From: Rhodobacteraceae bacterium HLUCCA12
GTDB lineage: Bacteria; Pseudomonadota; Alphaproteobacteria; Rhodobacterales; Rhodobacteraceae
Direction: 5' to 3'
Assembly (NCBI GenBank): GCA_001314715.1
Contig: LJSV01000005.1
Location: 148,111 to 212,110, forward strand
DNA length: 64,000 bases
Positions 9,713 to 17,568 of this stretch are shown piece by piece. The notes under the pieces were generated by a model. It did not search any database, was not told the DNA's origin, and saw nothing but the letters and a program-made list of their open reading frames with translations. The first letter of the stretch is position 1. Every line of letters starts with the position of its first letter. The translations under genes were made by a program, and so were the position numbers.

Positions 9713-10650
9713 CCATGACCGCCTTTTCCCGCCGCCGCTTTCTGGCCATCGCCGCCGCGGCCGCCGCCGCAACCCCCGCCGGCGCGGCCGATCCGGCGCC
9801 CCTGTATCAGTGGCGCGGCGTCGCGCTGGGGGCCGATGCCGCGATCACGCTGGCCCATCCGCAGGCCGAATCCATCGTCGCCCGCGCGCGTGACGAGATC
9901 GCGCGGCTTGAGCGGATCTTTTCGCTGCACCACCCGGAGTCGGCGCTGGTGCGGCTCAACCGCGCGGGCGCGCTGGACAACCCGCCGTTCGAGTTGCTGG
10001 AATGCCTGGGGCTGTGCGGCGCCGTTCATGCCGCGACCGGGGGACGCTTCGACCCGACGATCCAGCCGCTCTGGGCGCTTTATGCCGAGCACTATGCCAA
10101 GGGCGGCGGACCCTCTGGTCCGAACCGCGACGCCCTGTCCGAGGCCCGCGCGCGCACCGGCTGGAACGGGGTGCGCATGGATGCCGCGTCGATCCGGTTG
10201 CGCACCGGCATGGCGCTGAGCCTGAACGGCGTCGCGCAGGGTTATATCGCCGACCGGGTCGCCGCATTGTTGCGCGCAGACGGGCTTGAGAATGTTCTGG
10301 TCAACACCGGCGAGCACCACGCCCTGGGCGGGCAGCCGCAGGGCGGGGCCTGGCCGATCACCCTGGATGACGGCCGCGCCCTGCACCGCGATGCCGTAAT
10401 GCTGGAAAACGCGGCCCTGGCCAGCTCGGCCCCACACGGAATCACGTTCGATCAGGATCAGCGTGCAAGCCATATCCTGGACCCGCGCACCGGCCGGCCC
10501 GCCCCGGCGGGCTGGCGGCTGATCAGCGTGGTGGCGCCGCGCGCCGGGCTGGCCGATGCCTTGTCCACCGCGTTCTGCCTGATGGATCGCCCTGCCATCG
10601 ACGCGGCGCTGGCGGAATTCCCACGGGCGCGGCTGGCGCATCTGGGGTGA
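9709..10650 (+). CDS. nosX: NosX, ApbE-type FAD:protein FMN transferase
   Basis: The 313 residues start with a Tat-like signal (FSRRRFLAIA and an Ala-rich stretch), followed by an ApbE fold: WALYAEHY near 120, LNGVAQGYIADRV near 180, VNTGEHHALG near 205, and HILDPRTGRPAP near 270. ApbE enzymes move FMN from FAD to a Thr of a target protein. In this operon the target should be the SGVTVT site of NosR. The start is either the ATG at 9709 (overlapping the nosL stop) or the one at 9715. It is the last gene of the operon. Confidence 0.93.
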   Translation: MTMTAFSRRRFLAIAAAAAAATPAGAADPAPLYQWRGVALGADAAITLAHPQAESIVARARDEIARLERIFSLHHPESALVRLNRAGALDNPPFELLECLGLCGAVHAATGGRFDPTIQPLWALYAEHYAKGGGPSGPNRDALSEARARTGWNGVRMDAASIRLRTGMALSLNGVAQGYIADRVAALLRADGLENVLVNTGEHHALGGQPQGGAWPITLDDGRALHRDAVMLENAALASSAPHGITFDQDQRASHILDPRTGRPAPAGWRLISVVAPRAGLADALSTAFCLMDRPAIDAALAEFPRARLAHLG

Positions 10651-10658
10651 CGACACGC

Positions 10659-10675
10659 CCGGCCGCGCGGGCCGG
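10659..10675. terminator. GC-rich hairpin between convergent nosX and anti-sigma gene
   Basis: CCGGCC and GGCCGG pair around a 5-base loop in the 25-base gap between the nosX stop and the stop of the gene on the other strand. It has no T-run on either strand, so it is at best a weak or bidirectional terminator. Confidence 0.35.
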
Positions 10676-11452
10676 TCAGACCGTGCAGCGTTGGCGCGCG
10701 GCGCGCAGGCTGGCGATGATCGCCCCCTCCACCGGCTGGCGAATGCGGGTGACATCCAGAACCGCCGCCGCGATGGTGGTGAAACGCTGGCGATCCATGT
10801 TGCGCGCAACCATCGTGTAGCCAAAGCCGTGCATCTGCCAGCGCGCCGTCAGCAGATCATCCGCGAAATCGACCGCAAGCGCGAGATCGACTTCACCCGG
10901 CAGGGCGGTTTCGAACAGGCTCAGACGGCAATCGTTGGTCCCCACGAAGGCATAATGCATGACCCGCGTCTGGTCCTGCATCGACGGGGCGGCATGCACC
11001 AGCCGCAAGCCGGTCGCCGCCATCACGCCCTCCAGCCACTCGGGCGCGACGGGGTCGTCCTGGACATCGGCGAACGCCGCCGACCAGCGGTCATGCCCGG
11101 CCACCAGCGGGTCGAACGAAACCTGCGCCCCAGTCGTCGGCCCATCGGCGGGCGGGCGCAATAGCCAGGCCGTCCCCGCCGCCAGCACCAGCACCGCCAC
11201 GCAGGCCGCCACCACCGCCGCCGCACCCCATCCGGCGCGGCGCGCGGGCGCGGGAATATCGGGCGGCATGCCACAGATCGAATCGTGGGCCAGCGTTGCC
11301 ACGCCCGCCTTCATCTGGTGAAGCATCGCGACGCGCGCGGCCACATCGGTATCTTGCACGACCCGATGCGCCAGCGCCGCCGCTTCCACGCTGCCCAGTT
11401 CGCCATCGACATAGGCGTTGAGCAGCTCATCCGAAAATGCCCCCCGCCTCAT
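10676..11452 (-). CDS. Membrane anti-sigma factor paired with the ECF sigma gene
   Basis: This 258-residue protein opens with an anti-sigma-like helical region (DELLNAYVDGELGSVEAAAL), then one membrane helix at about residues 74-98, then a periplasmic domain of about 150 residues. It overlaps the ECF sigma gene by four bases (ATGA), the usual sigma/anti-sigma arrangement. The N-terminal part has no H-x3-C-x2-C zinc motif; the only Cys there is a single one near residue 60. It is therefore not a canonical zinc anti-sigma. Later Cys residues (in NDCRLS and RQRCTV) are far into the periplasmic part. The signal it senses is unknown. Confidence 0.75.
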   Translation of the reverse strand: MRRGAFSDELLNAYVDGELGSVEAAALAHRVVQDTDVAARVAMLHQMKAGVATLAHDSICGMPPDIPAPARRAGWGAAAVVAACVAVLVLAAGTAWLLRPPADGPTTGAQVSFDPLVAGHDRWSAAFADVQDDPVAPEWLEGVMAATGLRLVHAAPSMQDQTRVMHYAFVGTNDCRLSLFETALPGEVDLALAVDFADDLLTARWQMHGFGYTMVARNMDRQRFTTIAAAVLDVTRIRQPVEGAIIASLRAARQRCTV

Positions 11453-11982
11453 TGCGCCCGCCCCCGTCGCAGTGGCAGAGCCACGACCGGCCCCTCGGCC
11501 AATCGGCAGGCCAGGGCAGAGCGGGCGCGGCTGACACGGCTCATCACGGTTCCTCGCGGGACATTCAGCAGGGTTGCGGCCTCGTCATAGCTGAAACCCG
11601 CGATATCGACCAGTGCCAGAACATCGCGATGGGGCTTCGACAGCAGCATGAAGGCCTGGCGCACCGCCAGTTGGTTGACCACGCGCTCTTCGCCCCCCGT
11701 AAGCCCGCGCGCATCGCAATCCACGCCGGTTTCTTCGTCCAGCAGCGCATCCTGCCGCTGGCGCGCGCGCAGGCCGTCGATCCACAGGTTGCGCAGGATC
11801 CGGAACATCCACACGCGAAAGCTGATCTGCTCGACCGGGACCGAGCGCGCGGCCATCGCCCGCACCAGCGCGTCGTGATACAGATCCTCGGCGCTGGCGG
11901 TGTCGGTGGTCAGCGCACAGGCATAGCCGAACAGGGGGCGCCGGAAACCGCGCAGCCAGTCGTGATGCCGTTCGCTGAACAC
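11449..11982 (-). CDS. ECF-type RNA polymerase sigma factor
   Basis: The 177-residue protein has sigma region 2 (LFGYACALTTDTASAEDLYHDAL, and FRVWMFRILRNLWIDGLRAR for the -10-contacting helix) and region 4 (LLSKPHRDVLALVDIAGFSYDEAATLLNVPRGTVMSR split over about residues 113-150, with a clear helix-turn-helix). The start appears to be GTG at 11982 with GGAAGG about 10 bases upstream. The anti-sigma gene follows with a stop/start overlap. The ECF subgroup and its regulon cannot be told from the sequence alone. Confidence 0.88.
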   Translation of the reverse strand: MFSERHHDWLRGFRRPLFGYACALTTDTASAEDLYHDALVRAMAARSVPVEQISFRVWMFRILRNLWIDGLRARQRQDALLDEETGVDCDARGLTGGEERVVNQLAVRQAFMLLSKPHRDVLALVDIAGFSYDEAATLLNVPRGTVMSRVSRARSALACRLAEGPVVALPLRRGRAQ

Positions 11983-12052
11983 GCCTTGCGAAATCCTTCC
12001 GCCATCAACTGCGACAGAATACCGCAGGCGGCGCTGATTCCCAGCATGAATT

Positions 12053-12580
12053 TCAGTGTTCCTGCGCCTTGCCCAGACGCGACAAGCCCGCCTTTTTCAG
12101 GGCCTGCCGCAAAGCCCGGCCAGAAAGCCCCGGCCAGAGCGCGGCAACCTCATGCTCAACCGTTGAGGGCGCGGCAAGCCACAGGTCCATGACGAAATCA
12201 TTGGGCGAACGGGCATGCAACCCGTATGGACCAAGCGCCCGCGGCGGGAAATCGCGCAGGTTGGCGGTCACGATCAGATGGGCATGTCCGGCAATGGCGG
12301 CGGCCAGAACATGCCGATCGCCCCGGTCGGGCAGATCCAGCAGCGCCGGATCGCCCGGCGCCACGCACCCCGCAGGCCAGCGCGCGCGCATACGCGCCAG
12401 GATCGCCGGAACGTCCGCCGCCCCGTCGCGCCTGGCCAGATGCAGCCATTCCGCCGCGATCGCGTCGGACCAGAGCGGCTGGAACACCCCGCGCGCGGCC
12501 AGTGCCAGCAGAAAGTCGCGCAGGATCGGCGGATAGAGAACGCAGGTATCCAAGAGGGCGCGCGGCGGGGTCGGGGTCAT
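12053..12580 (-). CDS. PIN-domain protein (putative RNase), coupled to rlmI
   Basis: The 175 residues begin MTPTPPRALLDTCVLYPP, with the first PIN acidic residue (D in LLDTCVL). Further acidic positions follow in AIAAEWLHL (E), the DRGDRHVLAAAI segment (D) and the TANLRDFPP segment (D), so the PIN metal-binding set looks complete. PIN domains are Mg-dependent ribonucleases, often toxins, but no antitoxin ORF sits next to it. Instead its ATG overlaps the stop of the RlmI-like methyltransferase gene (ATGA). I rejected a longer start 60 codons upstream because it would run through rlmI. The target is unknown. Confidence 0.7.
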   Translation of the reverse strand: MTPTPPRALLDTCVLYPPILRDFLLALAARGVFQPLWSDAIAAEWLHLARRDGAADVPAILARMRARWPAGCVAPGDPALLDLPDRGDRHVLAAAIAGHAHLIVTANLRDFPPRALGPYGLHARSPNDFVMDLWLAAPSTVEHEVAALWPGLSGRALRQALKKAGLSRLGKAQEH

Positions 12581-13791
12581 CCATCCAGCCGGAAGAACAG
12601 CGCCTTGAGATAACCGCTTTCGGTCAGCTGCGGCAGTTGCGGGTGGTCGGGGCCCGCGAACCCGGTATGCAGCAGCTGCGCGCGCCGCCCGCCGCGCCCG
12701 ATCCCGCGTCCGCAGGCATTGCGAAACGCACTCAGATCGGCGGCATGCGAACACGAACACAGCACCAGGAATCCGCCGGGGGCAACCAGCGGGGCGGCCA
12801 GCCGCGCGACCCGCTCATAGGCGCGCAACCCGGCCTCCAACGCCGGCTTGTTCGGTGCAAAGGCGGGCGGGTCGCAGATCACCATCTCAAAGCGCGCACC
12901 CTCCTGCGCCAGGGCCTCAAGCGTGGCGAAGGCATCGCCCCGGCGCACGCTCAGCCGCGCGTCAAGGCCCGATGCCGCCGCGCCGCGTTGCGCCAGATCC
13001 AGCGCCGGGGCCGAGGAATCGACGCAAAGCGCCTGTTCGGCACCCGCCGCCAGCGCCGCCAGGGCGAAGCCGCCGACATGGCTGAAGACATCCAGCACGC
13101 GTGCGCCGCGCGCCAGCTTTGCGGCAAAGGCGTGGTTGGGGCGCTGATCGAAGAACAGGCCGGTTTTCTGCCCCCCGGTCAGGTCTGCCAGGTATGTCGC
13201 CCCGTTCATCGTCACTGGAATCGGCGCATCGACTGTGCCGGCAACGACAGCCATCTCATCGGCCAGCCCCTCCAGCGCGCGGGCACGGCCGGTGCCGTTC
13301 TTGACCACGCGTGTGACCCCGGTCGCGGCCATCAATGCCCCGGTCAAGGCTGCGATGTGGGTCTCGGCCCAGGCGGCGTTGGGCTGGATCACCGCCGCAT
13401 CGCCAAAACGGTCGATCACAACACCGGGCAGGCCGTCGGCCTCGGCATGGACCAGCCGATAGAACGGATCGTCATAAAACCGCGTGCGCAATGCCAGTGC
13501 CCGCGCAATCCGGCCTTGCAGCCAGTCGCCGTCGATACGCGCCTGCGGGTCGCGATCCAGCATGCGTGCGGCGATCTTGGAGTGCGGGTTGACCGTGACC
13601 AGCCCCATCGGCCGGCGCTCGGCATCTTCGAGCACCGCCAGCGTGCCCGGCGTCAGCGCCTTGGTGCGCCGGTCAAGGACCAGTTCATCGGCGAACACCC
13701 AGGGAAAGCCGTGGCGGATGGCACGGGCATCGGATTTGGGCCGCAGACGGACCACCGCCCGTTCCGCGTCGTCATTGGTCTCTGCGCTCAT
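12577..13791 (-). CDS. rlmI: Class I SAM-dependent rRNA methyltransferase (RlmI/RlmK-like)
   Basis: The 404-residue protein has an N-terminal PUA-like RNA-binding domain (about 15-90, with the RHGFPWVFADEL motif), a middle domain, and a C-terminal Rossmann methyltransferase with DVFSHVGGFAL (SAM loop) and the CDPPAFAP catalytic motif. This layout is that of RlmI, which makes m5C1962 in 23S rRNA, and relatives. I chose the ATG at 13791; an upstream in-frame start at 13902 would read through the terminator of the next gene. The exact modified base is inferred from the family. Confidence 0.82.
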   Translation of the reverse strand: MSAETNDDAERAVVRLRPKSDARAIRHGFPWVFADELVLDRRTKALTPGTLAVLEDAERRPMGLVTVNPHSKIAARMLDRDPQARIDGDWLQGRIARALALRTRFYDDPFYRLVHAEADGLPGVVIDRFGDAAVIQPNAAWAETHIAALTGALMAATGVTRVVKNGTGRARALEGLADEMAVVAGTVDAPIPVTMNGATYLADLTGGQKTGLFFDQRPNHAFAAKLARGARVLDVFSHVGGFALAALAAGAEQALCVDSSAPALDLAQRGAAASGLDARLSVRRGDAFATLEALAQEGARFEMVICDPPAFAPNKPALEAGLRAYERVARLAAPLVAPGGFLVLCSCSHAADLSAFRNACGRGIGRGGRRAQLLHTGFAGPDHPQLPQLTESGYLKALFFRLDG

Positions 13792-13855
13792 TGAAAGCCC
13801 CTGTTGCTGCGGATCATCCTTACCGCCCCGCCCCGCCGGGGAAAAGCGCGATCTG

Positions 13856-13897
13856 GAAAAACGAACGCCCCGCCCGGCGAACCGGACGGGGCGTCGT
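13856..13897 (-). terminator. Rho-independent terminator of the 59-residue gene
   Basis: GCCCCG at 13867-13872 and CGGGGC at 13887-13892, with an inner CCG/CGG pairing, form a strong stem. Read on the minus strand it is followed by CGTTTTTCC. It lies just after the stop of the small gene at 13926. Confidence 0.75.
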
Positions 13898-13925
13898 TTC
13901 ATCGCACCTGACGACGCGGGAGCGT

Positions 13926-14105
13926 TCAGGCGGTCTGACCGTTGGGCGCACGTTTGACGCGGGCGGCGAGCCAGGCAAAGCCTGCGCGCAGGCCGTCTGC
14001 CACGATACGGGCGCGCAGGATACGCGCCTGGTGTTCGATCTCGACGAGATCGACATAGCGGAAGTCGGCGTCCATGATGTCGTAGTGGTTGGGATGGTGG
14101 TTCAT
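13926..14105 (-). CDS. Small hypothetical protein (59 aa)
   Basis: This small protein begins MNHHPNHYDIMDADFRYVD and is mostly helical afterwards, with a basic C-terminal half (RILRARIVADGLRAGFAWLAARVKRAP). It has a very good ribosome site (AAGGAGAAG) before the ATG at 14105 and its own terminator downstream, so it looks like a real single-gene unit. The sequence resembles short alphaproteobacterial proteins of the DUF1127 style (an amphipathic, Arg-rich tail), but I do not claim membership. An upstream in-frame start at 14198 lacks a ribosome site. Confidence 0.65.
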   Translation of the reverse strand: MNHHPNHYDIMDADFRYVDLVEIEHQARILRARIVADGLRAGFAWLAARVKRAPNGQTA

Positions 14106-14246
14106 CGTCTTCTCCTTGGCCCCGATCCGGGGCATCTTGAATGTCTTGACCCCCATATAGCGCCGCAGCGCAGCATCAACCAGACCGCAGCGCAGCAACC
14201 CCGCCTTGCACTGAGCGCAAGGCTCGGGGCGCGCGCGGGTTGAAGC

Positions 14247-14257
14247 GTTAGCGCTAT
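14247..14257. promoter_or_regulatory. Candidate LacI-family operator upstream of edd
   Basis: GTTAGCGCTAT carries the core TAGCGCTA, a symmetric half-site arrangement with the central GC step typical of LacI-family operators for sugar genes. It is 46 bases before the edd start codon. No LacI gene is in the window. Confidence 0.4.
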
Positions 14258-14302
14258 CTGACTATACAGTCACGACGTCCCGTTTTCCGGTAGCCAGCAA
14301 TC

Positions 14303-16108
14303 ATGCCCGTCGATCCCCGCATCCTGGAAGTGACCGAGCGCATTCGCGCCCGCTCCGCGCCGACCCGGCGTGCCTATCTCGACAAGATCGGCCGCGCCGC
14401 CGACGAAGGGCCGGCCCGCGCGCATCTGTCCTGTTCGAACCTGGCCCATGCCTATGCCGCGATGGGGGCGGACAAGGCGGCGCTGGCGGGGGCAAGGGCC
14501 GCCAATATCGGCATCGTGACCGCCTATAACGACATGCTTTCGGCGCATCAGCCATTCGAAAGCTTCCCCGCCGAGATCCGCGAGGCCGCGCGCGCGGCCG
14601 GCGCGACGGCGCAGGTGGCGGGCGGCGTGCCGGCAATGTGCGATGGCGTCACGCAGGGCCGCGCGGGGATGGAATTGTCGCTGTTCTCGCGCGATACGAT
14701 CGCGCTGTCAGCTGGCGTGGCGCTCTCGCACAACTGCTTTGATGCGGCGCTGTTTCTGGGCGTGTGCGACAAGATCGTGCCGGGGCTGGTCATCGCGGCG
14801 GCCACATTCGGGCATGTTCCGGCCCTGTTCGTCCCCGCCGGGCCAATGCCGTCGGGCCTGCCCAACGACGAGAAGGCACAGGTCCGCAAGGATTTCGCCG
14901 AGGGCAAGGCCAGCCGCGCCGACCTGATGGCAGCCGAAATGGCCAGCTATCACGGGCCGGGCACCTGCACCTTTTACGGCACTGCCAATTCGAACCAGAT
15001 GCTGATGGAGTTCATGGGCCTGCACTTGCCCGGCACCAGCTTCGTCAACCCCGGCACGCCGCTGCGCGAGGCGCTGACGCGCGCCGCAGTCGCCCGCGCC
15101 GCCGCGATTACCGCACTGGGCGACGACTACCGCCCCGTCGGCCGCATTCTGGACGAACGCGCCTTTGTCAACGGCATCGCCGGGCTGATGGCGACGGGCG
15201 GGTCGACCAATCACGTGATGCATCTGCCCGCCATGGCCCGCGCGGCGGGCATCATCCTGCAACTGGACGATTTCGACGCGATCGCCGCGGCCGTGCCGCT
15301 GCTGGCCAAGGTCTATCCGAACGGGTTGGCCGATGTGAACCATTTCCACGCCGCCGGCGGGCTGGGCTATGTCATGCGCGAATTGCTTGATGCCGGGCTG
15401 CTGCACCCCGATACCGAGACCGTCGCCGGGCCCGGACTGGACCGCTACACGCAAGAGCCGCAGTTGGTTGACGGCGTGCTGGAATGGCGGCCGGGCGCGC
15501 GCGAAAGCCTCAACGCCCGTATCCTGCGCCCGGTGGCCGATCCGTTTCGCGCGACCGGCGGGTTGCGGCGGCTGTCCGGCAATCTGGGCGAAGGCGTGAT
15601 CAAGACATCGGCCGTCGATCCCGAGCGCCACACGATCGAGGCCCCGGCCCATATCTTTCACAGCCAGGAAGCCGTCAAGGCCGCATTCCAGGCCGGCGAA
15701 TTCACCACCGACACGATTGTCGTCGTGCGGTTTCAGGGCCCGCGCGCGAATGGTATGCCCGAGCTGCACAGCCTGACCCCGGTTCTGGCCGTGTTGCAGG
15801 ACCGCGGCCTGAAGGTGGCGCTTGTCACCGACGGGCGCATGTCCGGCGCATCGGGCAAGGTTCCGGCCGCGATCCACATCACGCCCGAGGCGGCAGCGGG
15901 CGGGCCGCTGGCGCGGCTGCGCGACGGCGATCGCATCCGCGTCGATGCCGATGCCGGCACGATTGCCGTGCTCGAATCCGGTTTCGAGGACCGCGAGCCG
16001 GTTGCCTTTGACCCCGACGCGCACGGCGAAGGCTGCGGGCGCGAGCTGTTCGCGCGGCTGCGCGCGCAGGCCGGATCGGCCTCGGACGGGGCGTCGATCC
16101 TGTGGTGA
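14303..16108 (+). CDS. edd: Phosphogluconate dehydratase (Entner-Doudoroff)
   Basis: Edd dehydrates 6-phosphogluconate to KDPG with an FeS cluster. The 601-residue protein is of the expected IlvD/Edd length and has [12 protein letters not shown] near 75, the cluster-related [12 protein letters not shown] motif near 113, [11 protein letters not shown] near 155, and the [11 protein letters not shown] signature near 295. KDPG aldolase (eda), its usual partner, is not in the window. Upstream are a LacI-like operator and a 195-base gap, so it probably has its own promoter. Confidence 0.96.
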   Translation: MPVDPRILEVTERIRARSAPTRRAYLDKIGRAADEGPARAHLSCSNLAHAYAAMGADKAALAGARAANIGIVTAYNDMLSAHQPFESFPAEIREAARAAGATAQVAGGVPAMCDGVTQGRAGMELSLFSRDTIALSAGVALSHNCFDAALFLGVCDKIVPGLVIAAATFGHVPALFVPAGPMPSGLPNDEKAQVRKDFAEGKASRADLMAAEMASYHGPGTCTFYGTANSNQMLMEFMGLHLPGTSFVNPGTPLREALTRAAVARAAAITALGDDYRPVGRILDERAFVNGIAGLMATGGSTNHVMHLPAMARAAGIILQLDDFDAIAAAVPLLAKVYPNGLADVNHFHAAGGLGYVMRELLDAGLLHPDTETVAGPGLDRYTQEPQLVDGVLEWRPGARESLNARILRPVADPFRATGGLRRLSGNLGEGVIKTSAVDPERHTIEAPAHIFHSQEAVKAAFQAGEFTTDTIVVVRFQGPRANGMPELHSLTPVLAVLQDRGLKVALVTDGRMSGASGKVPAAIHITPEAAAGGPLARLRDGDRIRVDADAGTIAVLESGFEDREPVAFDPDAHGEGCGRELFARLRAQAGSASDGASILW

Positions 16109-16177
16109 GCGCCGCCGCATCGCCGCAAGGCGCACCACGATCACCGACCCTGATCGCCCCGCCCCGTTCCCTGCCGG

Positions 16178-17368
16178 TCAAGGGCCGCGATTGGGTCCGG
16201 GCGCGGCCACGGGCGGCGGGCGTGGGCCTGCGCAGTCAACATCTTCGGCCAGATCGAATCCCGGAATGATGCGCGCGGCCAGTGCGCGGGCCTGCGCGTC
16301 GGGTCCGGTGGCATCCGCGCCGGGAAAGCGCAGCACCGGCCCTGCCCCGGCGAAATCCATCCGTAGCGGAAGATAGCCCGCACCGGCCAATCGCGGCCCG
16401 CCGCCCGGTCCGGTGCAGATCTCGGCCCAGACGCCGATCCCGGTCGCGCGGGGCAACGAGACCTGCGCCGAGACGAAATTGCCGGTCGAATAGGCCACCA
16501 GCGCCTGCCCGCCCGGCCCGTCGTGCAGCGCAAAGGGCTGCACGACATGCGGATGCGTGCCGATCACCGCGATGGACCCCGCCGCGACCAGATCGCGCGC
16601 CAGCGCCCGCTGCGCCTGCGTCGGCTGATGGCTGTATTCCTGTCCCCAGTGCGGCAATACGATGACCCCGGCCCCGCGCGCGGTCTCGGCCCGGACAAGA
16701 GCCAGCAACTCGTCGCGCCCGCGATGGCACAGCAGCACCTGCCGATGCGGATCGGCGATACCGTTGGTATCATAGCTGCACCCGATGAAGGCCAGTGTGC
16801 CCAATGCGGTGTCGATGCGGGTGGCGAAATCGCGCGGCGCCCCGGCGGCGATCGTGCCGGTATGCGCCATGCCGCGCCGATCCAGTTCGGCGATGGTCGC
16901 CGTAACCCCGGCCGAACCGCGATCGAGCGCATGGTTGTTGGCGGTGGTGACCAACGACACGCCGGCGGCACGCAGATCGTCGATGACCGAGGGGTGATAG
17001 TTGAACTGCGGATAGCCGGTATAGACCACATCATCCAGCACCGCCCCCGGATCGGCAACACGGCGACCGCCGCGCGCCAGCCCCGGCGCCGTCGGCCCTT
17101 CGAGATTCGCCACCACCAGATCGGCGCCCTGGAAATACGGCCGGGCCGCGCCCCAGATCGTGTCGAAGCCATGCGCGTAGCCACGCCACTGCAACGCCCG
17201 GTGCAACAGCACGTCGCCCACGGCCATCACCGACAGCCGCGCATCGCCCTCGCAAGGGTTGAGCACGGTCAGCGCCTCGGGTGCCGGGCGGCAGCGTTCC
17301 TGCGCGCTCAGGGTCGTTGCGCAGACCAGCGCCAGGGTCAGCGTCGCGGGCAGAAGAACCTTGCGCAT
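16178..17368 (-). CDS. CapA-family (PGA_cap) exported metallophosphoesterase-like protein
   Basis: The 396-residue protein has a signal peptide (about 1-22, ending LSAQ) and the PGA_cap domain seen in CapA/PgsA: SVMAVGDVLLHRALQW (metal-binding D), VVANLEGPTAP (N), TTANNHALDRG (NNH), and VIGTHPHVVQP (HPH). These are calcineurin-like metal ligands. CapA is known for poly-gamma-glutamate capsule export, but this copy stands alone without capB or capC, so capsule synthesis is not supported. A role in cell-envelope polymer turnover is only a guess. I chose the start at 17368 on a clear AAAGGAG site; a longer start 40 codons upstream lacks a signal peptide. Confidence 0.82.
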   Translation of the reverse strand: MRKVLLPATLTLALVCATTLSAQERCRPAPEALTVLNPCEGDARLSVMAVGDVLLHRALQWRGYAHGFDTIWGAARPYFQGADLVVANLEGPTAPGLARGGRRVADPGAVLDDVVYTGYPQFNYHPSVIDDLRAAGVSLVTTANNHALDRGSAGVTATIAELDRRGMAHTGTIAAGAPRDFATRIDTALGTLAFIGCSYDTNGIADPHRQVLLCHRGRDELLALVRAETARGAGVIVLPHWGQEYSHQPTQAQRALARDLVAAGSIAVIGTHPHVVQPFALHDGPGGQALVAYSTGNFVSAQVSLPRATGIGVWAEICTGPGGGPRLAGAGYLPLRMDFAGAGPVLRFPGADATGPDAQARALAARIIPGFDLAEDVDCAGPRPPPVAAPGPNRGP

Positions 17369-17568
17369 GGGCGCTCCTTTCTGTCTTGGGGCGAAAACCC
17401 TGCGAGGGGCCGCGCCACCACTCTGCCCGATCACCCGGCGCAACCAAAGCCCGCAGGTGCCGCAAGGCCGCCCGGTTTCGCGCCGCAAACATCATTGTTG
17501 CGTCATTTCCGCCTGGATATGGCAGATCGCCACTTTGCCTGACCATCGGGCCAAGCTATTGATCATAC

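Noticed and set aside
12053..12580. A toxin-antitoxin module for the PIN gene.
   Set aside because: There is no short antitoxin-like ORF on either side; the upstream gene is the rRNA methyltransferase.
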